From assembly GCA_033557835.1 (NCBI GenBank), contig JAWQRO010000097.1:1-58681 (forward strand): DNA of 58,681 nt. Reading direction: 5' to 3'. The stretch is from Helochares maculicollis. Lineage: Eukaryota; Arthropoda; Insecta; Coleoptera; Hydrophilidae. Both the position numbers and the translations under genes were made by a program. A model generated the notes under the pieces. It was not told the DNA's origin. It saw only the letters and a program-made list of their open reading frames with translations, and searched no databases. Positions 38,830 to 49,800 of the stretch are shown here, piece after piece; position 1 is the first letter of the stretch, and each line of letters starts with the position of its first letter.

Positions 38830-39569
38830 AACCTACGTTATTGTCTCACACCACGTTGAATCTTTAAATTCACTTCGTTTAAATTTAATTATCATTTAAG
38901 CTATTGCAATTTTTACATAAATTATTTTCGTTTGTCTGTACAATTGAATTGCTTGAAAATTATTTCAATAAAGCATACCTTTAACTATTCAAATTTAATA
39001 AAAATTAAATTTTAAGCAGTATAGGTAGTAACGAGCCAAGGCATAATAATATAAATTTATTAGTTAAAATAGAAATAATTGTAATAAATTACTATGTATT
39101 TACTAATTCCGTAGACTTCGTCTAAATCATAGTCAGATACAATTTAAATTTGGTTTAACAAAGCAATGCGATTTGTAACAATATCTTTGTTTTGGCAAAT
39201 CTATTTGAATTACGATTATTATAAATTAATTTTTATAAATCCAATTTATACTAGGCAATAGATTATCATGGCAATGGCCCTTGATATTCAGTTCCTTCTT
39301 AGTAGTCAACAAAATGATTTATTTGAAAAACATGCAATCTCCATTAGCAGCATAATCTATTAAAGGAAAACTATTTTTTTAAGGTTTAAATGGACACAGG
39401 AATATATAATTAAAAGTAAACATAAAATCTACAGATCACTATCACATTTATTTGAATGGGTATTAAAATAATTTTAAAAAATTAAGCAATATAAAAATAT
39501 ACATACATTGTATAACAATTAAATATGTAATGTAAATATTTTAATCAATAATTAAAAATCATTATACAC
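38830..39569. other. spacer between rasputin promoter and TMEM60 3' end
   Basis: Very AT-rich; no gene or repeat recognised. It includes the TMEM60 3' UTR, for which no clear AATAAA was chosen. Confidence 0.4.
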
Positions 39570-39959
39570 CTATTCGTTATTCGAGTTTTTAAATAAAGTA
39601 ACAGACACATCTACAATTAAAATTGGTAGAAGAAGCCACACTGGAATTAGCACATGATACATTTTGATGTGTGGTGTTCCCTCTAAATATAGACATAAAA
39701 TTATTTGAGATGCTATCTTTAATATAATGACAAACAGCAATAAATTATTTTTATTCTTAGCAATATTTCTTAATGTCTCATGCTTACAGTGTATAATTAT
39801 GTTCACTAAGGCAAATATAAATAAAATAACATCATATATCCACAGTGGTAAAAATATTAAAAACCAGTTCCAATTTTTGTGTGACTCTAACTTCAAACAC
39901 AATAATATGAAAAATATAAGTAAAATAAAATATGTAAATAACGCTCTATGCATAACCAT
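39570..39959 (-). CDS. TMEM60: TMEM60-like four-helix membrane protein
   Basis: A 129-residue single-exon coding region (vertebrate TMEM60 is about 133). It has the family pattern: helix 1 (LFTYFILLIFFILLCLKLE), the conserved WNWFLIFLPLWIYD at the start of helix 2, helix 3 (LLLFVIILKIASQIILCLYL) and helix 4 beginning YHVLIPVWLLLP. A function is not established for the family. I chose the ATG at 39959 (MVMHRALF) because helix 1 follows at the family's usual distance. A splice acceptor at 39986-39987 indicates an upstream non-coding exon; a possible donor (AAATAG|GTTTGT) on the minus strand near 40986 would fit. The gene is head-to-head with ALG8. Confidence 0.85.
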   Translation of the reverse strand: MVMHRALFTYFILLIFFILLCLKLESHKNWNWFLIFLPLWIYDVILFIFALVNIIIHCKHETLRNIAKNKNNLLLFVIILKIASQIILCLYLEGTPHIKMYHVLIPVWLLLPILIVDVSVTLFKNSNNE

Positions 39960-39985
39960 TATTCCGAGATACTTGTTGACAGCAT

Positions 39986-41475
39986 CTGAAATATTAAAAT
40001 AAGTAAAATGATAATTAGGTACTTATGAAGTTAGAGTATTTGAGATTACTTGGTAAAAGGTTGAAGATAAATTTAAAATAACCAAACCCAACGAATAAGT
40101 AAATTAATAGCACGAACTTTAAGCAATATACACTTTTAACTATATAAAGCAATCATAGATACCACGAGTAGTATTATCTGCTATCCAATGTATGGTTGAT
40201 TTCTCATAAAATATTGACCAATAATTTTTTGATAGCAGTTTTTTTAAACCAATTACTATCAGCAAAATAGTCACCACCTTTAACTACCATCAGAGGTTAA
40301 CTATTTTATAAATGTGCTTGAGGTGAATTTTATGCAGACTTTATTTTAGAAAAACCATCTTGGTATTAAATATCTGAATGTCACTAAATTCTTAATTATA
40401 TTGTTAATAACATTAATTATTGCTACTTGCAAAAATTATTGAATCAAATTATGACAAGTATTGAAGTTATAGATCCTTTAGAGTTCAATGTTAAGAAACT
40501 TTAAATATGAATGTTTTTATGAAGACAAATAGGTATTATAAGTATGGAAATAATGATCGTAAGTTTTTAAGAGTGATTTATTGCCAAAACCACTTTGGGA
40601 GGTATTTGGGTAAAAAGCTAGGCCCATTGAATTTCTGTGATGTTACAAAATTCAACTATTTAGACAGTTATTCATCTGAGAGTTTTTGTTTAAAATTGTA
40701 TAAGTATAGCCTTCTAGTTTCTCAATATGAACGCATGAATATCGAATAATGGGAGTGGTTGCCTGAATAGAATTTTTGCAAAAAGCCACTGAAATGTAAA
40801 GTGCATATCAAATCAAGCCCTGTAAAAATTTTACCTTACACATAACCTCTTTTATTTTTCTAAAGTTTGCATAAAGAAATTGTAGAATCTATATAAAATA
40901 TAATACTGACAAAAGCAGCAAATAATGAAATAAAATATAACATATTTAAACATATTTTTATTTATAATAAACTGATAATACAAACCTATTTGAAACCTTT
41001 TAACATTACGAGATGTTCTGGAACTCTTCTCAAGAAATTTCTTTAGAGTCACGAGTGTGTAGCGAAATAATATTATTAAAGTGTATAAGTTTTATAGAAA
41101 AATTAAAATTTGTGAACATAACCTAACTGTTTGAAACAATAATGAAAATATAAGTGACGTTAGTCATTTTTACAATCTATACAAAGCTATGAAGGTAGCA
41201 AAGTAGAATTATTTTAAAAAATACATATGGTTTTCGCGTTCTATTCAAAAAGTAGTCGTACCTGCCGCCAAAAATCAGTAAATGAGTTAAATAACAGCGT
41301 TACCAAAATTTAACATGATTTAAATACATATACAAAATTGGCGAAAATCATATATCAGCAAGATAATAAGAACAATAAGAGGCACGATTTGCTTGACAAC
41401 ACGTGTCAATGACATAAAATGGTGTGGCATAAAGTGTAAACATTAAATAAAAAGAAAATTTTGGTTACAGCAAAG
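39986..41475. other. shared upstream region of TMEM60 and ALG8
   Basis: No protein gene supported. It lies between divergent genes and should hold both promoters plus the TMEM60 5' UTR exon. ORFs at 40507-40749 (plus) and 40852-41052 (minus, without an ATG) show no family resemblance. Confidence 0.4.
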
Positions 41476-44400
41476 ATGATTTTCCCAGCTGTTTTGTTGA
41501 CATCCTGTGTTAAATTACTACTCATTCCAGCGTAGTGAGTAAAATAAAATACTGCATGTTTACCGGCAATATTAACCTATAAATAAATGATTATTATAAA
41601 TATACATTTTAACAATTTGTAGTGACAATATGCTTTTCAATTGTTAATCTACGGATAGCAATTGTAACATTCTACAGAGTATGATAATAGAAAATGTAAC
41701 TTACTGTTATATGTTTATGTTAAGAAATTTCTACAAAATAAACTCTAATATTCGATATACAACAACATTCTCTTTTACGATTGCTTAACATTTTTATTTT
41801 CATTTAATTGTACTGAAGCAAGAGAACTATGTAACATACCACTTGGGAATTTAAATATATATTTCAATTTTTAACTATACAAGGAATATTTCTAACAAAA
41901 AAAAATCTGAGCACTTGTTTTTTTTAAATGTAAGTAAATGAGATTTTTCATGTTCATACAGATGTATGATGTATTCCTATTTCCCTATTTTTAAACATTT
42001 TGAAATTTATACTTAAACTGAATTTTGATTTCATAATGTGCAGAAGTTCCACTTCTGGTTTTTATACAATACAACAATAGCTAAATACTTACCTTAGTAA
42101 TTCTGTTCCGCCTAAAAATAATAATTTAGATTTTTAGTAGAGTATTCTGTGGATTCCTCCAGCGTAAGTGTTGTCTCACTCAGGAGATACTGCTTAGCCA
42201 TCACCAGGACTGCAAAAATACAGAGAGAGTTACATCATTTCTCCATTTTTTCCACCGCTTATACATAAGGAGATTGTTGCTAATGTACGCAGATGTTTTT
42301 TAAGTGTTCAAGTGTTTTCCATGGCAGTCTACTATTGAGCATAATGCGTAATTATTTTTCTTAGTGAACTAGCCTTTAAGAGTGTTATTTTTCAAAGTTT
42401 CTTTCTCGTCTGATAAACAGTGCTATCTCCATTTTAGATGGATTTACCAACACAAAATATCATTCCTGCCCTGTATCCACAGCTGACATCTTCAGATTGT
42501 GTATGTCATCCAATAATCTTTACTGTTATATCTACTTTATCCCTGAGCGTAGTACACCATTTCATTAATTGTTGTCAGGATTCTGTTGAATACTAAACTC
42601 CATAGAAGTGGCGCTAAAACACCGTGTCTTCATCTATATCTATTTTTCTGCATGCATTCTCTTTTGACTTTCTTGAAGAGTTTTCTAATACACTCAGTAT
42701 AGCCAAAAATACTTGTGGAGTCATGGAACCATTGTTCCTAACTGTTTCTACAAACATTAAAGATTATGAAACACACACATGTATATGTAATTGATATTTA
42801 AATGTATACAATTAATATATTTTTACATATAGTAGTTTGTCCAATAAATTTTGTGGTTCGGTAAGAAAAACACAATTGTATGGTTCAAACGAGATTCCAA
42901 GTTATAGTTTTTATTCCTGTAGTGAGAATCTGGAAGGGCTGCAAAATACGCTTCCACATCTGTTATAACGTCATCATTTGAAAAAAAAAACGCTTTCCAT
43001 GCATGCATTTTTTTAGGTGTGAAAACAGAAGTCGCTAGGGAATACAGTGGAATATGTTTTAACAATTTGAACTTTAATTCATAGATTTCAGCTATTGTCA
43101 AAATGCTCTTGTGACATGGTTCATTGTCCTGATGAAACATAATTTTTTCTTCTACAAACGGGGTCTTTTTTCACGAATTTTTCCAACCACTAGTCTAAAA
43201 GGTTTCAATAATATTACGATTTTATTGTTTTACCAATGTGCAAGTATTCACAAACAAAATTTTGTTTTCATCCCAAAACAGTGATGCTAGCACCTTTTTT
43301 GTCGAATTCTAGACACGATCTTGTTTCCGAGACGAAAAACTTAAGCCTCTTCTTTTTAAATCAGGATTATGGTAATAGACCCAAGTCTCATTCTTTGTGA
43401 CGAATCGACGCACAAAATCTACTCTATCCTTTCGAAAATACTCTAAATGTTGCTGAGGAAGCCGCATTTGAATATGTTTTTGTTCCATTGTTAGCGAATG
43501 CGGCACACATTGTGCACTCATCTTTCTCAAACCCAATACTTCAGTCAAAATATTGTTTACACTGCCCAATGAGATGTCTGCCGTAGGGCTTCTACTAGAT
43601 CTCTTTCGTTCAGTTGATGATTTTCGACTACAATATCCAGTATTTTTTCTACAATTTCTGGTGTGGTTGCTGTTTTTTAGACGTCCGTGACGATGATCGT
43701 CTTCAAGACCTGTACTACCACATTTAAACTCAACAATCCATCTTTCTACTATACTAATTGAAGGTGAACAGTCCTTAAACACTTTCAACATTCGTTCATA
43801 AATTTCTTTCGCTTTTAAACCTTCCAAAGTAAATGTCTTGTTAACAAAAAATTGAGAGATTGAACTGAAACTTCTTATATGCTCATATCAAGAGTGTACC
43901 AACATAACAAAAAAATGGGTTAGAATCGAAGCCATTTCTTATCGACCCGAAAACTTTATGAAAAACATAGTATATTTCAAGTTAAAAGCAAAACCTATTT
44001 ATTATAATGTCACAATAGTACTGTAATGAAACATACAACTTAGTAGCCATAAATTTTTTAACTATTTCAATTTGCTTGTAATTTGCAACAAAAGCTTACA
44101 TTTTTAGACTTATCTTTAAGTATTGTTTTATTTTCAGCCATTCCACAGACTTTGAAGTCCATCGTAATTGGCTCGCGATAACTCATACACTGCCCCCAAA
44201 GGAATGGTATTTTGAAGATACTTCTGAGTGGACACTAGATTACCCTCCAATTTTTGCTTGGTTTGAATTTCTAATGTCTCATGTAGCAAAATATTTTGAT
44301 GAAAGAATGTTAGATGTAACAAACTTGAATTATAAATCGTTTAATACAATACTTTTTCAAAGATTATCTGTCATAGTTGCTGATTTGATATTGGCATTTG

Positions 44401-45762
44401 GAATACACAGGTACGTTTTAATGCAACAATTCATTACTTGAAATATTTTGTTTAATTGTGATCCAATATTGTTTGGTTTTGCGAGATTTGTAATTGACAG
44501 CTACTTTTAATTTTGTGTAGCGCATTTTTTGGTTTCCTGGCAATTTTAATACCATTTCTATATATTTTTATATTGATGACATGTGATTTTCACCTAAGCC
44601 TTTAAATACCAATCTAAAGACATTAAAAGAAATGCTCCTATTAGAAATTAGACGTCCATAATAGTATTTATTTATCCTTAGATGATGAACTTTATTAAAT
44701 TTTTGCATTGAATTCAATCATTTTTTTATATAATTCAATATTTTAGATGTTCAGCCACACTTCCAAAAAGCTGGAGAAGAGACGTTGTATTGCCAATTTT
44801 AGTGATTGCTAATGTGGGACTTTTTATTGTAGATCACATACATTTCCAATATAATGGAATTATGTTTGGTATTCTTCTCCTATCAATATCTTACATTGCA
44901 AAGGTACTTTTAATTGTTTCATAAAATATCAATTTCTCATTAAAATAATTGTTTTCAGAAAAATTTTATCCTTGGAGCATTTTGGTTTGCATTTCTTCTC
45001 AACATGAAACACATTTTCATATATGTAGCTCCTGCATATTTCATATATTTACTACGAAATTTTGCTTTTGTTAGCAGTAATTCCAAAACTACCAAAGAAC
45101 TGATAAAGCATTTTTCAGTCAAGAATTTTGCTAAACTAGCTGCAACTGTAATTGCAGTTTTTTTTGCTACGTTTGCACCATTTTATGATCATTTACCCCA
45201 GGTAAAATCTTGCTTATGATAAATTAACAATATGATATTTAAAATATGATGCTTAAAAATGTTGGCACTGCTTCAGGTACTTTCAAGAATGTTCCCTTTT
45301 AAAAGAGGGTTATGCCATGCTTATTGGGCGCCTAATTTTTGGGCTCTATATAATATTATCGATAAAGCACTCACATTTGTATGTAAGTATATTTTTATTA
45401 TTATTCAAATATTCAGTTCTTATTGAAATTCAATTTTACAATTCATTTTCAGTTAATAAATTTGGGATAAATGTTAACAGCTCTGTTGCTTCGATGACTG
45501 GAGGATTAGTTCAAGAATTTTCTCACTCAGTACTTCCAAGTATTAGCCCTCTGCTTACAATGGTTCTAATGGGTGTATCCATGCTTCCTGCTTTAGTAAA
45601 ATTATGGAAAACTGGTTTAAATCGGTGCAACTTTATAAGATGTATCGTAATTTGTGCATTATCTTCATTTTTATTTGGATGGCATGTACATGAAAAAGCA
45701 ATATTAATGGTTATTATTCCTTTGAGGTAGGCGAATTTATTTTTAGATATAAGTATTGTTAT

Positions 45763-45827
<65 letters not shown>

Positions 45828-46248
45828 CACAAGATCTAATCTATTTATTTTCAGCATTTTATCGGTGGTTGAGCCTGGAGATGCGAAAACTTTCTTGTTT
45901 CTAAGTGTCGTTGGCTATTATTCTTTATTTCCATTGCTTTTTCCAAAAGAGTTGGTACTAATAAAACTCTTGCTCTTTGTACTATATTCCATGTATGCAT
46001 TTTATAGCATATCACAGTTGTATCCGTTTCAAGTTTATAATTACACCTTACCTATGCTAAATATTATAGAAACATTGTATTTATTTGGATTACTGCCATT
46101 GTTTATATATGACAACTTCATTCATAGCCTGTTAGGGCTTGAGCATAAGTTGCCTTTTTTGCCATTGCTTTTTACTTCAGTATATTGTTCAATAGGTGTG
46201 ATATATTCATGGATGAAATATTATGTATATTTTTTGTTAAAATGTTGA
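41476..46248 (+). CDS. ALG8: ALG8, dolichyl-P-Glc: Glc1Man9GlcNAc2-PP-dolichol alpha-1,3-glucosyltransferase
   Basis: ER membrane enzyme that adds the second glucose to the lipid-linked oligosaccharide for N-glycosylation. Exons: 41476-41534, 44138-44410, 44747-44903, 44959-45201, 45277-45382, 45453-45726, 45855-46248; 501 residues, against 526 in human. The ALG6/ALG8 signatures are clear: YHSTDFEVHRNWLAITHTLP, then WTLDYPPIFAWFE (lumenal active-site loop), LFQRLSVIVADL, LFIVDHIHFQYNGIMFG, FKRGLCHAYWAPNFWALYN and FGWHVHEKAILM. It is hydrophobic throughout with about 11-12 membrane segments. The short first exon (signal-like helix ending LLLIPAY) was placed by phase: TA|C makes the conserved tyrosine before HSTDF. 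Intron 1 (2.6 kb) holds two transposon remnants; intron 6 holds a long TA run. The Drosophila orthologue is known as xiantuan. Confidence 0.97.
42430..42680 (-). mobile_element. decayed jockey-like reverse transcriptase fragment
   Basis: Minus-strand translation of about 42540-42630 reads RHGVLAPLLWSLVFNRILTT, close to the jockey-clade block GGVLSPLLWNLVxxxLL. It continues through a degraded active-site segment and VNPSKMEIALFIRR near 42430-42470, like the jockey VNPxKTExVLFTRR block. Frameshifts and stops are present. It lies antisense in ALG8 intron 1, and its ends are not defined. Confidence 0.6.
42822..43880 (-). mobile_element. decayed mellifera-type mariner transposase in ALG8 intron 1
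   Basis: The largest open pieces are 43309-43827 (LKAKEIYERMLKVFKDCSPS, SLGSVNNILTEVLGLRKMSA, DFVRRFVTKNETWVYYHNP) and 42823-43140 (MFHQDNEPCHKS, then KMHAWKAFFFSNDDVI and EAYFAALPDSHY). Between them another frame carries degraded NLLD-like and KKGASITVLG pieces. This is the cecropia/mellifera group pattern (HQDNAPAH...), clearly different from the other three mariner copies. One internal frameshift region and stops make it inactive, but it is the best preserved copy here and so probably the youngest. Confidence 0.8.
45765..45822. repeat. (AT)29 microsatellite in ALG8 intron 6
   Basis: An uninterrupted AT run of 58 bases, ending about 32 bases before the exon 7 acceptor, in the polypyrimidine/branch-point neighbourhood. 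Confidence 0.95.
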
Positions 46249-46249
46249 C

Positions 46250-46255
46250 AATAAA
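46250..46255 (+). terminator. candidate ALG8 poly(A) signal next to the stop
   Basis: AATAAA begins two bases after the TGA of ALG8. It may be used directly; no other canonical AATAAA was noticed within the next 100 bases. Confidence 0.4.
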
Positions 46256-46823
46256 ATTTTTATTTTTTGATATAATAATAATCTATATATTTCTTTAAAA
46301 TTAAGTGTAATTAAAGAAAGGTTTTTATTTTAACCTCAAACATTTTTTACTGCGAAATAATCTTTGAATGTGTTTCTCTTCAAAAAGAATATCGGAAATA
46401 TTCTTTTCAAAATATCAAATGACATAATATTTTCAGGTGAAGATTTGTAGCACCTTGTAGTAATGTTGAGGAAGGTAGGAAAACAATTTTTAAAACAATT
46501 GCATATGAAGGGGGTTTTATTCCAGTATATATTGACTCTGAAACAAATTGCAGATTACTATAGAATCTATCAAATCAATTAGTTAGATGTATTTTTAATA
46601 TAAAAAAATATGTTTATATATTCTTTTAAGAGTAAAGGAACTTGCTATACATTTTTATGGAATCAAATGAAATTAGCCTTAAACTTTTTTGCAGTTCATG
46701 GAAATCAATTACAACGTAAAACAGTACTTTGTAATTGTACATATCTATGATATGTAGATTCTATTATCTTTCGAAGCTAATATTTTTACAATTAACTAGT
46801 GGGATTAATATATATTTTTAAAT

Positions 46824-49800
46824 TTAAACATAGGCTGTGTATCGCTTATTAGTTGGACAATATTCTGCATATTCTTCCCAGGTACATCCTGAAGAGCTAC
46901 AACATTCTGTTGTTATAGAAGATGGCGATCTTCGGTTAAACCCTCTTCTTGTACGTAACATTCTGCGAGCTGTCTTCTCAGAAACCCAAGGGTATTGTAC
47001 TAGAAAATGGAAAGTTATTATATGCAATAAGTGCAAACTGACAAATGATAAAATTTATTTTAGAAATATCTTAAATATAATTAGTTAATTTTAATATTTT
47101 TTATTCATAAAAGTTAATGTCTATCGATTGATAAATTTTTTAATAAATTTTAAATCTACTTGCTCATAGAAAAACTTACTTTCAGATTCAAAATGAGACA
47201 TTTTAAATTCTTCTGGATCTGATCTTCTCGTTATTCTGTAGATATCCTTCTCGCAAGCCCAGTAAAGATGACGCAATAGAGTCTCTCGGCATCTAGTGTA
47301 TCTTTCTTTGTGCCATGCTTCCTCCCATTCTGATTTAGATCTATACAAACAAAAACATTTTTATTATTAAACATACTATAGTGCAAAAAGGACCAAAACC
47401 AGCTTGTGGAATTGGAGCGTATTAATTGTATGTGACTAGTGTCTAGTTTGTGACTGTATAATATGATGCTCTATTAATTCCAGAAAGGAAAAATGCTACG
47501 AAAACGACCTATAAGATATGTCATGTTTATGGGACATCGGCAGTTATCGTTTGAGTTGTGCAAAAATGATTTGGGCGGTTTAAAAATGGTGTTTTGGAAG
47601 TCGAAGTTTGTGAGCGCTCAAGCCGGCTTATAACAACTACCACACTAAAGACTGTAGTGGTCTAAAGCCCACGTTGCGAGAAGTTACTGACGTCTGAGTG
47701 TCTCCTACCAGCGTTGAGAGTCACCTCCGTGCAGAAACATACTTCAATTGAGCAGATCTGTGGGTTCCGTATGCCGTCTGTTGACTCAGTGGATACTGAT
47801 TTATGATCAACTAGCTGATCAAAAAAAAACAGAAGATCGCCTTTTCTGCAGAATATGATCACTGGAGATGAAACATTAACTATGTATAACAATATAGTCA
47901 TTGTCACGATCTACAGTCGGCAGTACTGGACATATATCGTCAAAGATAAGCTTCTACACTAAAAATGTAATATGCATTTGATTGGTTTGGTATAGTTTAT
48001 TACGAGTTTCTCCCACAAATCAGACCATAAATTCTTCTAACTACTGTGATCAACTTGTTAATTTGACAGCAGCTGTTAACAAAAAATGACCAACATTGGA
48101 TAATAAGAAAGTGCTTCATCACGGCAACGCCAGACCACGTATGTCTATAGCCAATCTATAAAACCTGATAGAATTTTCGTGGGATGTTTTGCGTCACCTT
48201 CCATATAGTCCGGAATTGGCGACTTTCGACTTTTATTTATTACACTCTCTTAATTTTATAAGAGGAAGGAATAACAACTTTTGGAAAACATTAAAACTCA
48301 TTAGAAGGAGTTTTTTAAAGCAAGAATTGAATAATGAATTACCTGAACATTGGGGTAAAATTCAATAATTAGTAAATTTAAATTAGTTAGCAGCACAATA
48401 ATTAATCTGTAGATAATATTTTTGTAGAGTGATAAAAATTCTATATTTTTATTCGAAGGAAATTATTGTGGTATTAGATTAGATATGACTAAATCTTTTT
48501 TATTTAACATATAGACTTAAATAATGTTTTACATATGAATTATGTTACGTAAATCAGTATTTATATGTACAGGGTGTTGCAAAAATAATTTCCAATACTT
48601 AACCCACATGTTAAGAACGCCAAAGTGACTACGACCTGAAATTTTCTAACTATAAATAAAAATGTTGAAACTTTGGTTAATTTGGGACTGCTGGCATAAT
48701 TGAAATGATGCCGATAAACCATCCTGACTTAAAGAATATTTTGCAGACACAACGGCCCCGTTATTGCTATAAAAATAACGGCATCACAATCAAACACGTA
48801 GTCAGATCCTTTAAAACATTAAGATTAAATTTTTTCATGAACACAAAACCGTCCTTATCAATGAGAAGCAGAAAAAGAACAGAAACAACCATTGAAATCA
48901 AATTTTATAGCTCCGCGGTTTTTCGAATCATTTAAAACAGAACGTGACCTCAAAAAACGATCGCTTTGTATTACTTCCTTCCGCTGCAAGAAAATCGATT
49001 ACATCACACATCGCAATCTAATGTCAATTTTTGTCTTTATAAAATACCGGCATCACAATCAAAACAAAGCATTAGATCCGTCATAATCACAAGAAAATTA
49101 TTTCGTGAACACAAAACCTTCCTAATAACATAACGACAGAGAAAAGAACATAAACAACCATTTAAATAACATTTTATTTTGAACTGGAGATCCAACCTGA
49201 CCTCGAAAGAATATTGCTTTATATTATCGCCCTCAAGAAGGGTGGTTACATCATACATCGCAAACAAAACAATAACTTAATTGTCAACATTCTTTATCGT
49301 TAAAATTCAATGGCTACTTAAATAAGATGGACTAGAATAAATTCACAATCACAATTAATAGTACAAATTTATGTTATTGCGCCGATAGACTGATTCAACA
49401 GTCTCCTTCTATTGATAACACATGCACTGTTTCTCTTGTGTCTGTGGTTGTAAATTTTTTGCGCTTTACGTTTATTGATGAGTATCCGCTTTCATTTTTA
49501 TCACCTTGTTTACAATAAATTGATGGCTTTTCTTGTTTCGTGCTTAGTAAGTTCAGATGATTTGCATATTAGTAAATATTGTCTTTCTTTGAATAAGGCA
49601 TAAAGAAAAGTTTAGCTAACTTACGTAATAGTAAATAATGTATTAAAAACAAATTGAAACGAACGCAATTCGACCATACACGTGCGCTTTATTTTTTCTC
49701 TCCGGTTGAAATTTATTGGCCTGTTAACTTTTTTGGCTCGTCTTTATTGCTTTTTAACGAGTTTTTTTTATTATTACTTCTTCAGTTTCGAGTCCAGATG

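Noticed and set aside
40852..41052. 66-codon minus ORF that could splice in frame to TMEM60
   Set aside because: The joined frame is open, but it starts at GTG with no in-frame ATG seen nearby, and TMEM60 proteins normally begin just before helix 1. At most it is a non-coding exon.
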